Shown: piece by piece, positions 1 to 9,660 of the stretch
Layout of the letters: every line of letters starts with the position of its first letter
Numbering within the stretch: the stretch's first letter is position 1
NCBI RefSeq assembly: GCF_016859285.1
Contig: NC_053420.1
Span: 9,186,001-9,250,000 of the forward strand
Length of the DNA stretch: 64,000 bases
Origin: Xiphias gladius
Taxonomy: Eukaryota > Chordata > Actinopteri > Istiophoriformes > Xiphiidae
Direction: 5' to 3'
Made by a program: the position numbers and the translations under genes
Notes under the pieces: generated by a model
Told to the model about the DNA's origin: nothing
What the model saw: the letters and a program-made list of their open reading frames with translations, nothing else
The model's database searches: none

Positions 1-152
1 TAGTATTTTAGTGATTAATCATGTTTGCAAGCAGTTGACATGTTTTGTTTTTTGTTTTTTTTTTAATCAGTGAAGGGGAAACATTTAAGAATCAGTCAAA
101 ACAGTTTGATAAAGCAGCACACTACGAGTTTTGTCTTACACCTACTTCTTAC

Positions 153-306
153 CTAAGGCACTGTGCAGGTTTGGGTTCTTGGTCAAGTTTCCTACCAAAG
201 CCACTGTGTTCCTCTGTATATTGACTTTGTTTGACTTTAAACAGGGGCTGATAACCTGCAGGCCATTCAGTTTCTGCACAATGGTCTGGCTCATTACACT
301 GGAGAC
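153..306 (-). CDS. pkp1: pkp1 coding exon 10 (last in window)
   Basis: 154 nt encoding VSSVMSQTIVQKLNGLQVIS, then NIQRNTVALVGNLTKNPNLH, an armadillo repeat matching human LPQIARLLQSGNSDVV...LLSNMSRHPLLH. Acceptor TTCACAG, donor GTAAGA. It ends with one base of a split codon; following exons lie beyond position 1. Confidence 0.87.
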
Positions 307-3300
307 CTGTGAATATAGAAAAAACAGACTAGCCGCTCAAATCAGGAAACAACATGGCGAGCCTTTGAATATTTCCATTACAAAGAAAATAGTCTAGACT
401 AACCCAAACCAGTCTCTGTATCCTGCATAGAAAATGTAGGTTTTGGTTTTTTTTGGTTTTTTTCAGCCCTGCTCAGTGTGTAACAACACAACCTATCTTT
501 TCTTACAATGCTGTCGTGGGCTGTGAGGTTCCGCAGCGCTCCACAACAGGCCTCCTGTGTTTCTTCTCGCTGGCTAGAGCCGAGCAAATTCAGGTAAATC
601 TGCAGAGTTTTGGAGTGGAACAGCCATCCTGCTCCGTTAGGGTGTGGGTCCTCAATGACTGGGAAGTCAAAGTGACGCTGGATGAGAAAGGGAACAGATC
701 ATCATCAACGTGTAGCTGTCTTCCGATCTCTGTATATCCTTGGCCTTGTCTAGCACATTGTCCTCTGTGAATCCTCTCTGAATCCTTTGCACTGTATTTT
801 TGCACTCAAGCATGTGGAAATTTTCAATCTACAGTTTGCCTATGGCTGTGACATGTTTACATTTTAAATGTTATGTACATAAAAATTGCACAGCTCATGT
901 ACACACGAAGCCAATATACACTAATCACATATCACAATATACTCTTTATCTTTGAATTTTTAAATCTTCATAATGCTTAATTTTTTTTTTTTTATTGCAC
1001 AGTCGCTTTCATAGCATAGCCTCAATACTATGCCACTCTGAATTTCAAAGCACATTTTGTATGAGCAGTGAAACCTTTGAATTTTTGAATGTAGCTGATT
1101 CTTTTTAAGAAATGCAGAATTACACTGTAACATAAAATGAATCTGAATGATTTATTAAAGTCAGTGTGTGTTGATGCTAAATGAAAACATGCTGCAAACT
1201 GAAGCCCTTCCTGTTTCTTTAATTTCCATTTCAGTATTGAATTGTCTTGTTTTATGTTCGGGAACCAGGTGGCAAAAGTCAAATCAAAAAACCACTGCAC
1301 ACATTCAGGAATCAAAACCCTGGGTTTCACAAGCCCTTGAAAGGCTGAAATGGAATTACACTGGAATCACACTACGTCGGTACACTGGCAGTTATAATTA
1401 CGGTGAAAAGAACTGATGACAGGACACACAAACAGGTACTGTCTAGACAAACTGACGGGTGTGATGAGCTGTCATAACTAAAAGTATTATTTGGTCCCTG
1501 GTCTACATCAGTCGATGTGTTTTGGCTTTGGCTGAACACCTTCCTCGTCTCACCTCGTGTTCTGCCGATTTGCTCTGCGGACTGAAGCAGCCGATGGGGC
1601 CGGTGTCGTCCTGGCTGTGCCTCCTGTTGACAGTCTTGGCCAAAGCTGTGAACCTGCTGAACAGAGTCGGAGCCTCGGCCTCCAGCTGGAACGTCAGGTT
1701 GTGCAGGATGCACACACAGTTTTCGACAGACTGTTTCAACGGGAGGAACGACCGCATGTCACACTCAGAGTCGTGTGTGTTTTGTGTCTTGACTTGATGC
1801 GTCGTGACAAATACATACAATAAAATAATGACTTGATAAAAACACACAGAAGGAGTGGACACAGAAAGAGCAACATCTGTACAATGTACGATGCAATCCA
1901 ATAAAAAAAAAATCTGCAATAAATACTACAAGTGTGAAACTTTTAAAGCTCAATTTCTGGTAATGTGTTTGCACTTGTATTGTCTTGTACTGCATTGTGT
2001 TCTGTTGGATTGCATTACAGTAATTGTGCAAGTGTTGCTGTTACTTTGTCCCATCCCTGTAAATTAAATTCATTTTAGGCTGAAAATAGAAAAAAGAAAA
2101 CAAAAACAAAAAAACACTGCCAATAATGAAGCTAGATATTTAGCTAATAATTAAGTTGTAACACAGAAATGAATTAGATAAATCGTGACTTGATCTTTTT
2201 AACTGAGCAAAGTGTGTTTCTGACTGAAGCACATAACATACAGCACAGCACTGACCATAGTGTGCATTGCTATAATCGTTACACAATACAGGACGTAGTT
2301 TTCTGTGCAGCAGATGACGGAACATGACCACCTTAATACCCGGATGTGCACTTATTTGCTGTAGAGCTACTCTCTGCGAGCTACAAAAGTCATCTTCATA
2401 ACAGCAAAGGCTGGTTAACCTCAAGCTGAAGCTCCTCTCTATAAGGACGAATGTTCTGGGTTTTTTTTTCCACGTTCCACATGAAGGTGGGATGCGTGAG
2501 TGGCAGAGAAAATGAGAGTGAAAAGAGGAAACCACGGACAGAAAGAACTGGGTGCAGGCTTAATAAGACAGAGTAAATAAACTTTTTTGTTTGTTTGTCT
2601 GTTTCACCTTGTCATCTGGTTTTCCTGCTTCCACACAGTCTTTAACATAACTGACCAAAGAGTCGACCAGGCCTCGACATTTTCTCATCGCCTGCCTGTT
2701 GTTTTGCTTTGCGCTGCTGAGGTTTCTGTTGAAAACAAAAATACAAGATATCTGTTAAACGCTGTTTTGATTACGTTAGAGAATAGGCAGCTATACTATT
2801 GGAGAACACACAGAGTGCATTTTTATTAAGATTTGAATCATTGCTACTAGTGGAAAATACAAAGTTCTATAACTATAATTATTATTATTAGTCTTCAGAG
2901 TAGCTGCCAATAAAAGGGTCCTTTCAGGCTCTGTGTTGGGTTTATTTATAGTTCAGTAAATAATAATTATGGCCAAGCCTTGTAGCAACAGCTTGAAGAA
3001 GTGATTTAACAGAAATTTTTGACCTTGTATGGGATTAATTACACCTTGCCTTAAACGTGAACAACACTGGTCTTGTAAAGTTGAGGTAGTGAATAAACCA
3101 ACTGTCAAATCAAACAATTAGAGCTTTCTCAGAATGATGACGGAAGTCAGTCAGACGTTTTACATAACAGCCGTGTGTTTGCTGGTATGTCAGATAAGAT
3201 AACTGCTTACCACCTGTAACTGCGGTTTTGTCGATGGTGGCGCTGTACTTTGACATTCACAATTACAATGTATGAGCCCCAAAAAGGCCCACACACACTC

Positions 3301-6300
3301 CCGCGGGGACCCTTTCAAAAGCAGCGACCTTGGAAGGAAAACCTTCTATACAGTGATGCGGCCAGGCTATTATTTAAAAATTTGGAAAGAGAGTGAAAGC
3401 TCAAGCTCTAAACGGCCAGAAAATAATTCACAGTCAACAAAATACTAGAAACACCTCTCATCTCAAAATACAGCCTCCAAAATGACCATAAAGTTCAATC
3501 AACACCTCTCTAAGAGTTTCAACTAAAACTTTTACAACATAATTAACCTCAATGAATGTAGGCTTAACTGCAGGGCTGCTATTTTATACTCCAGCAGTTT
3601 TATTTAGGTAATAAACTGGCAACTGGGTGTATGTCCTTTCTCTGGTGATATTTAATCGACTTATAACTTTGTGTATGTGTCTATGACAGCTTACAAATTA
3701 ATACAATTTTATGACGTCGCTCAAAGTGGAGGGCTGGATCAAATAGATCCACGATTTTGAGTCAATAAATTCGCCTACATGTTCTGGCACAATATACATG
3801 CTTGATAATGTTCTTTGCAGTGTTAGTTATTTGCATTTTCCGAGGAGAAAATCACGTGATGCTGCCAAACAAAAATACAGACGTATGAAAACAGCAATCG
3901 GCCACTTGTAGTATTCAGAGTTTGGTGTTGTAATTTCCAAAGGCATCAAGAGACGAACAGTGTGTGACTCAGGGTAAGGAGCAAAACCTCAACTACTCGT
4001 AATAAGCTAGTGGACCGTATTGGTGAGTCTGATAGTGTTTGAGGCACATTTACGGCATCCCTACCACTCATTCACTTCCCTTATGATTAATGCAGGCTGT
4101 TCAAGCATGTTAATGGAGCAAAGCGACTCCTAACCAGTTTTGTACTGGTACCTTGGCTTATCACAAATATTTTCTCATGCACAACATCATATTCAATCAT
4201 AATAAATCTCCAGAGGAAAACGTTCCTAAAAGAAAGCCAAGTAACACTCGATTCTCATTGAGTGTTACTTGGCTTTTTTGCATTTTTGATATTTACAGTT
4301 GCTGTAATGCACGGATGTGTTGTATAAATATAAAACGATGTATTTACTGCTTGGTCTACAGTTGGGCAAAACATAGGCAATGAGATCTTAACCCTTATGA
4401 GATCTAAAGCAAAGACAGTGAAATTTTATCTAGTGCTCAGCTGTATTATTTGCTTACCTTAGACATCCGGTGGCGTGAAAGAAGACCTCGGCGTCTTGGC
4501 ATTTGCTGGTCTGGTCCGGACCTGTTGTGTAAGGCAGGATCACACAGTCCCTTAAGACAGGCAAAGCACTGTTCAGGAGTTCTGGCTTCGGGCTCTCTGC
4601 AGAGGACAAATTCCACAGGAGACCTGGAAAAAAAGAAAAAAAAGAAAAAGGAAATACATTTGATTGTTCTGTCAAATATGTTAATCACGGGTGAACCTCA
4701 GTGTTCAATACTCTTGATAACAGAAGTACAGTTGGATTTCCAGAATGTTTGTGATGTTCAGATGCAATCACAGCGTTAACTGTTCCTAGTCTTATAACAA
4801 TAGTTTAAACATTTAAGAAATTTTAACATTTAGCCTCATCACTAGAATAGCATCAAGTGGGTTTTGGCGACATGCTCCAAATGCTAATAACACTTTGTAG
4901 CACATAAGCACTCAAAAACAGCTTTGTAATTGACAGCAAGATCGAAACAGGATTATGTTAAACACCACTCAAGTGGCTCCCGGCCTGACTTTTTTGGCAT
5001 GGTTAGGTGTGTGTACCGTACATGTGCGCGTATAGGTTTGCTGACTTGTACCTGTCAGCTGTTTCTGAATCTCTGCAGAATCTGTATCTCTGAGAAGAGC
5101 CACAGCCTCCGTGACGCCACCGCTGCGATGAATCGCCTCCTTGCTATTGTTGCTTTTAAAGGACAGGTTCCGAAGGGCAGCCGCGGCGGTCTGGTGGACC
5201 TGTGAATTGGAGCTGCGCAGGAGGCCCACCAGAGGAGGAATCCCATTCAGCTTCAACACCTGTGAGACAAGAAGGCCTCAGGACTTCGCACAGCTGGCAA
5301 ACACAATAATTTACCACAACCCAGACGACAGAGACTAATTTTAAACAATGATTTAAAATGACTGGCTCCAGACAAAGCCTCCATTTTTTATAATGGATTA
5401 GAATGAGGTAAATCATACCACACTTTGATAAATGGCAGGTAAAAAACATGTCCGATACACAAACTACAAACGGGGAAAGGTGAGTGGAGCCTACAGGGGA
5501 TCCAATACGAATTTTTTGCCCCAGGGCCCCCTAAACAGGGTGGTCCGGCCATGGTCAGCGGGACCAAATTAGAGGAAATTTAATTTAACAAATTAAGGAA
5601 TTTTTTTTCAATGAGGTAAGTAGCTAATGACTGAATTTTCATCTTGGAAGGAAAATCATATTCAATTATTATTATATTTCCTCCACCTTTGCCACCTCCA
5701 AGATTTCTCAAACTTTCCACACTGAATCCAAGGTTACATCTGTTGGAAATTATTAGGAGTCTGACAATATGGTAAAGATAGCAAGATAAACCACCTCCTC
5801 TTTGGCCCTGTCGTCAATGAAAGTGTTGTGCTGAATGTAGGAAGCGCCACAGTGCTGGTATGTCTCATCGTTGCTGGAAAGGTACTCCACAGCCTCCCTC
5901 ATGGTGATATCTGCGACTCCACTGGTCCCGTTTGACCTGTAAGAGAATTAAAAATTCAAAAAAAATCACAATCTAAATGCTATTTATACGCATCGTATGC
6001 AAGCTCAATTTGTTCGGTCGAAAAACACTGTGAAAATGAAGCTAGTTTGATCCCACTCACCCAGAATCTCCTTTGCCCTTGAGTGTACTCAAGAACAAAG
6101 GTGTTTTGGAAGCTTCGATTTGGCTGCATATGAACTGGTTGTTTGCTTTGGACTGACTTGTTCCGTTCAAAGTGTACACACGCTGGCCTGTGGTGGTCGT
6201 TCTGAACTGACTGGTGGTCCTTTCGGTCCTGGAGGTGCCCCTGCTGGAGAGGAATCTCTGCGGAGGAGCGGAGCGTTTTGGCATGGAGCGCTGCCAGGCC

Positions 6301-9279
6301 ATGTCAGGCTCGCTGCGGCTGGTGTCGGTTCGGCCGACGGGCAAGGGGCCGACGGGGGCGTGTATCTTCTCATGCTGATAGGTAGAGCCTGATGTGTTCC
6401 TCTTGAAAGTCGATCCCATGGAGTTGTTGACTACTTGGTGATTCATGTTCGTCTCCAGGCTGAGCTGCAAGAGCCAGAGAACACATGTGTTTGTAATGAA
6501 AGATGATTTTTGTCTCATGAAGGCTTTCACCAGCAATGAAGCAAGAAGACGGAGTGACTAACATCGGAGCTGTCAAGGGCTAATCAATTGTGAAAGATCT
6601 TTTTGGCGTGTCACCCTGCAGGTGGTTATATGAACGTCTGGCAGCTTCTATAGGAGAGGCTGCTAAACAGATTTTTGTGTAAGGAGAAAGACTCAGGTTT
6701 TTGAGAGGGTAATGGTAGAAAAGTCAGCTTGGGACAGCTAATTTCTGAGCCCCTCTTTCTTATTATCGCATTTAGGCCCCCACTATATGGTGTAGTATAC
6801 AGTGCTGTGCTGAACTGCACAAGAAAATCCACGAGATCATGGTTGTTTCTTGTGTTATTTCAAGTGATGAATCAAATAGTGGTGAAATGCAACACTTTCA
6901 ATTTTTATTTACCGGGAGTCACAAGTTAGTTCTCAGTGCTCCCCTCGCACAAGGGCTGTAGGCAGGATTTTATAAATACTGACATCTGGAGTAAAACCCC
7001 CTCCCACATAACCCACCCCTCTAATTAGTTTTTGACTGACTAACCAAAAAAATGTATTTATTTATTTCATTTTTTCACATTTCAATGATTCGTTTTACTT
7101 TTCCAACATTTAGTTGATTTATTGACTACTCATTTAGGGGATCAAAAGAAAATGAATCGGAAACTATTTTCAAATCATTTTTCAAGTAAAATTGCCAAAT
7201 ATTTGCTTCTTTCAGCTTTTCAAATGTGAGGATAAGCTACTTTTCATTGTCATATATGATAGTAAATGAAATCTTATGCAGTTTTGGACACTTAATCAGG
7301 CAAAACATGCATTTGAGGACACCACCTTGGGCTGCTGGACACTATAATGGGCATTTTTGGCAATTTTCTGACACTTTTATAGATAAAACAATTAGTCGAT
7401 TGAGAAAAAATTCAGAAGACTAATCAACAATGAAAATAATCATTATTTGCAGGCCTAATTTAAATGAGGTTTAAGTGCTATGTGCTAGTTTAAAGATAAT
7501 ACGTTCTAAATAAGACCAAAATCAGCTTCACAAAACGCCGTGTGTAATTTGTGCAGAGTTGTAGAATATAAACTACTCCTCAGGTTTTCAAAACCCCCCA
7601 AATCCCAGGAACAATCTTCAGTTGTGGCTACGGCTCTGCCTCAGGGTCACATAGCTGTCTCTATGACAACACTGTGATGATAATACAACAAGAACAGCCA
7701 TTATTACAGTCAGTGCTGCGGAAAAAAAAAAAAAAAAACTCCATAACTTACAGTTTTAGAGAAGCCATTTCCAAAGAAAACAGTTCCACTGGATGCGCTC
7801 AACTGTGACTTCAAAGCATCCCCGAACACGGAGTCGTACAAAGGGCCTTAAGGAGAAAAGTGCACGGTTACCAGCTATGATCATATGTACAGTACATACG
7901 TGAGATCATTGCCACTAATTTATTGCCTCTGTCTAAAAAGGAACAACTGTTATGTGCTCAGCTACCTGGTGGCAAGCCTGATCTAAATCTAATACAGCAT
8001 AATCTGAAAGCAGGCTAACGCCTCAGAAAGAAGATGATAGCAGGAAAAAAAATGAATTTAAAAAACATCAGAATGAAATAAGAATAATCCACACGTTATT
8101 CTGAATGTAAAATGTACCATACTAGATTTTAAGTATAGACAGGTCTCGAGTTTTAATAGTGTCTACTTTTTGTTTTCTTTGTTTAGTGTAAGTCAGCCTA
8201 AATCAGCACCTTTTGGAGTGTTTAAGAGCCAGAGATTCAGAGACACATAGGCCACGACTGCAGAAATACCGAGGCCACATTTGCCCCAAATGACCCCTTT
8301 CACCACTCTCAGAAAAATACTGACCGCAAACCAACACGGTCTCTCAACTGTTTAAAAATGTTATTCCGAAACATGGAAGTCTAAATGGTGTTCGAAAGCC
8401 TCCTCCGCACTCCCACATGTTGGGGAGAGAAATGCAATTTATTAATTATTGTGACGGATTAAAAGTACTCAAATTATTCTAAGAAATAATGGAATCAGCT
8501 CACAAAGTACCCATGTGTAAGTTTAGGTTCAATAATAATAGTAGAATAGGATTAAATTCTGCTACAGGTTGCTAAAAATAAATGAATAAACATAAATTCA
8601 CCAAAGAATAAAAATTAAATTAAAAAATCCTAAGGACATGTCCTCAGTGTTTGCCAGGATTTTAGCTGTTTTTGATGATACATTTTTCTGCAGTTTTCAA
8701 AAAAAAACACCACCACTGCTTGCAGCTCAACACAACCAACTCTAAACCCCAACTAACACAACCAGAAGCGAGTTTGTCCTTTCGCTTTGGCCTTGTTCAG
8801 ACCAGAAACCTCCCTGTGAGATCGTGCAGTTCTGGACCAGTTGTACAAAAGCATTGCGGGGTTTCGTTCCCCAACATAAAGGTGTGCAGTGTGTGTCAGA
8901 GCCCCCTTTAGCTGCCCGGGGCTCTGGCAGCAGAAGACCTGGATCCTGGAGCAAAAAATCCTGGACTAAGCCTGAATAGTTTTTTTTTCTCTAAAAACTC
9001 TCTTCACGTTGCTGAAAACCCCCCAAACCAACGCCGGCTGCTCCTCCGTGTCCTGGGCCTGTTTTTCTCGGTGTAGCGGCGGCCCTTACTTGTTGGCGAT
9101 AGAGACTGAGACGCGCTCCTGCTGCTGGACTGCCGCGACTTGGTCCTCCGGATACTCTGCACTTGTTCCAGGACGCGCTGCTGCCCCGACCGGCACCGGT
9201 TGGCGGAGGGCACGGCCAGGGAAGTGTCGTCCACGTTCCCGATGGCGATGGCCGACTTCAGCGGATCCAGACTCGTCAT
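153..9279 (-). CDS. pkp1: plakophilin-1 gene (3' part missing), gene-level span
   Basis: Armadillo-repeat protein of desmosomal plaques that links cadherins and desmoplakin to keratin filaments and also occurs in the nucleus. Ten coding exons on the minus strand join in phase to give about 608 codons from the ATG at 9279. The N-terminal head has PLKSAIA, TSLAVPS and GQQRVLEQV, aligning with the start of human PKP1 as I remember it, then SRSEPDM, another PKP1 head motif. Armadillo repeats follow (GIPPLVGLLRS, AAAALRNLSFKS, LLWNLSSAES, CILHNLTFQLEAE, ACCGALRNLTA). The spacer ending in GCFSPQSK matches the PKP1 insert between repeats. The last repeats and stop codon lie beyond the left edge, so the gene is partial. 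PKP2 or PKP3 are less likely because of the head and insert motifs. Confidence 0.9.
507..677 (-). CDS. pkp1: pkp1 coding exon 9 (armadillo repeat)
   Basis: 171 nt, 57 codons. Encodes GAGWLFHSKTLQIYLNLLGS and ACCGALRNLTAHDSI, matching human GSGWLYHSDAIRTYLNLMGK and ACAGALQNLTA. Acceptor ATCCAG, donor GTAAGA. Confidence 0.92.
678..1553 (-). other. pkp1: pkp1 intron 8
   Basis: AT-rich intron. I see no further exon or recognisable repeat apart from a T-run near 981-994. Confidence 0.6.
1554..1730 (-). CDS. pkp1: pkp1 coding exon 8 (armadillo repeat and insert)
   Basis: 177 nt, 59 codons. Starts SVENCVCILHNLTFQLEAEA (human SVENCMCVLHNLSYRLDAEV) and ends in the loop GPIGCFSPQSKSAEHE, matching the human insert containing GCFSNKSDK. 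Acceptor AAACAG, donor GTGAGA. Confidence 0.92.
1731..2607 (-). other. pkp1: pkp1 intron 7
   Basis: Intron with A-rich stretches near 2080-2120; no exon, RNA gene or clear repeat recognised. Confidence 0.6.
2608..2725 (-). CDS. pkp1: pkp1 coding exon 7 (armadillo repeat)
   Basis: 118 nt encoding NLSSAKQNNRQAMRKCRGLV and DSLVSYVKDCVEAGKPDDK, aligned with human RNLSSADAGRQTMRNYSGLIDSLMAYVQNCV. Acceptor CAACAG; the donor GTGAAA is weak, but the reading phase is exact. No long open frame marks this exon, so simple ORF searches miss it. Confidence 0.85.
2726..4457 (-). other. pkp1: pkp1 intron 6
   Basis: 1.7-kb intron. It contains a perfect 17-bp-stem hairpin at 4233-4276; nothing else was identified. 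Confidence 0.6.
4233..4276. repeat. perfect 17-bp inverted repeat (hairpin)
   Basis: Arms at 4233-4249 and 4260-4276 are exact reverse complements, separated by a 10-nt loop (GATTCTCATT); the core arm reads GCCAAGTAACACTC. On the plus strand the right arm runs into TTTTTT. It lies in a pkp1 intron. It could be a tiny foldback element or a small hairpin transcript; the stem is shorter than usual for a miRNA precursor. Confidence 0.85.
4458..4623 (-). CDS. pkp1: pkp1 coding exon 6 (armadillo repeat)
   Basis: 166 nt. Begins with GLLWNLSSAE and includes ALPVLRDCVILPY and DAEVFFHATGCLR, matching human ALPVLADRVIIPF and DPEVFFNATGCLR. Acceptor preceded by a long pyrimidine tract, CCAG; donor GTAAGC. 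Confidence 0.92.
4624..5794 (-). other. pkp1: pkp1 introns flanking exon 5
   Basis: Introns 5 (4624-5051) and 4 (5260-5794) on either side of exon 5. No repeat family or extra exon recognised. Confidence 0.5.
5052..5259 (-). CDS. pkp1: pkp1 coding exon 5 (armadillo repeats)
   Basis: 208 nt. Encodes VLKLNGIPPLVGLLRSSNSQ, then TAAAALRNLSFKSNNSKEAI and AVALLRDTDSAEIQKQLT, typical armadillo H2/H3 helices very close to PKP1. Acceptor TCACAG, donor GTACAA. Residues 278-346. Confidence 0.93.
5795..5936 (-). CDS. pkp1: pkp1 coding exon 4 (first armadillo repeat)
   Basis: 142 nt. Encodes ITMREAVEYLSSNDETYQ and GASYIQHNTFIDDRAKEE, aligning with the human PKP1 segment AVQYLSSQDEKYQ...YYIQHTCFQDESAKQQ. 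Acceptor TTACAG, donor GTGGTT. Residues 230-277. Confidence 0.88.
6061..6464 (-). CDS. pkp1: pkp1 coding exon 3 (head domain)
   Basis: 404 nt, residues 96-229, the largest exon. It encodes a Ser/Thr/Arg-rich head with SRSEPDM, a PKP1 motif, and TTTTGQRVYTLNG. Acceptor TTGCAG, donor GTGAGT. There are no armadillo repeats yet; in the family this region binds desmosomal cadherins, keratins and desmoplakin. Confidence 0.88.
6465..7751 (-). other. pkp1: pkp1 intron 2 with dispersed repeat
   Basis: Intron whose middle part (about 7030-7460) is a copy of the inverted-terminus repeat described separately. A 17-nt A-run lies near 7721-7738, close to the acceptor side of exon 2's neighbour. Confidence 0.55.
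7030..7460. repeat. dispersed teleost repeat, GATTAATC-type ends (copy 1)
   Basis: Shares an ordered set of phrases with copies near 18.8, 37.5, 42.3 and 44.3 kb: terminal AATGAAAATAATCATT, internal TCAAATGTGAGGAT, CATTTGAGGACA and AATGGGCATTTTTGGCAA. I recall this as a non-autonomous, hAT-like or MITE-like family in percomorph fish; the class is inference. Confidence 0.6.
7752..7846 (-). CDS. pkp1: pkp1 coding exon 2
   Basis: 95 nt encoding PLYDSVFGDALKSQLSASSG and onward (residues 64-95). Acceptor CTTAAG, donor GTAAGT; phases match both neighbours. The region is poorly conserved in the family, so it is supported mainly by phase and splice signals. Confidence 0.75.
7847..9089 (-). other. 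pkp1: pkp1 intron 1
   Basis: 1.2-kb intron between the start exon and exon 2. No other coding segment or clear repeat recognised. Confidence 0.5.
9090..9279 (-). CDS. pkp1: pkp1 coding exon 1
   Basis: Start codon at 9277-9279; encodes residues 1-63 plus one base. It contains the conserved PLKSAIA...TSLAVPS head and a basic Ser/Arg-rich stretch (RRTKSRQSSSRSASQS). The donor reads A|GTAAGG. The ATG is the first in the matching frame and gives the expected family N-terminus. Confidence 0.88.
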
Positions 9280-9660
9280 TTTCGTGCGCGTTGGGTCCTC
9301 GCCCGGCTGCTCCGACCAACACCCAACGCAGGCTCGTACGGGGTGAGCCAGTCAGCCGCGGAGCGCCGGCGTTGTCTCAGGTAACAAAAGCGCACCTTGC
9401 CCTGCCCTTCGCTGCCCAGAGACCGCGCCCTTTCAGGCAGGATAGATTTTTGCACTTGGTCTCGCTTGTCCCGACGAATACCACTCGGTTTTTTTTGTGT
9501 TGGACGTGAAGGCAAAGGCGATGAGTTTGCGCGATTTGCGCAACTGTTCGCTCAGGTACCTGGACGCTGCATTTCGGACGATAAAAATTCACGCGCGATA
9601 AGCTTGTAAAACATTAAGCTCATCCAGGGCGAGCTGGCAGGTCGGTTATATAACGACCGA
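9280..9660 (-). promoter_or_regulatory. pkp1: probable pkp1 5' UTR and promoter
   Basis: Sequence upstream of the pkp1 ATG is rich in CpG (about 9000-9600) compared with the AT-rich surroundings. A TATATAA box sits at 9645-9654 inside the palindrome GTTATATAAC, correctly placed for minus-strand transcription with a 5' UTR of roughly 330 nt. No transcript evidence; a spliced noncoding exon farther upstream is possible. Confidence 0.45.
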
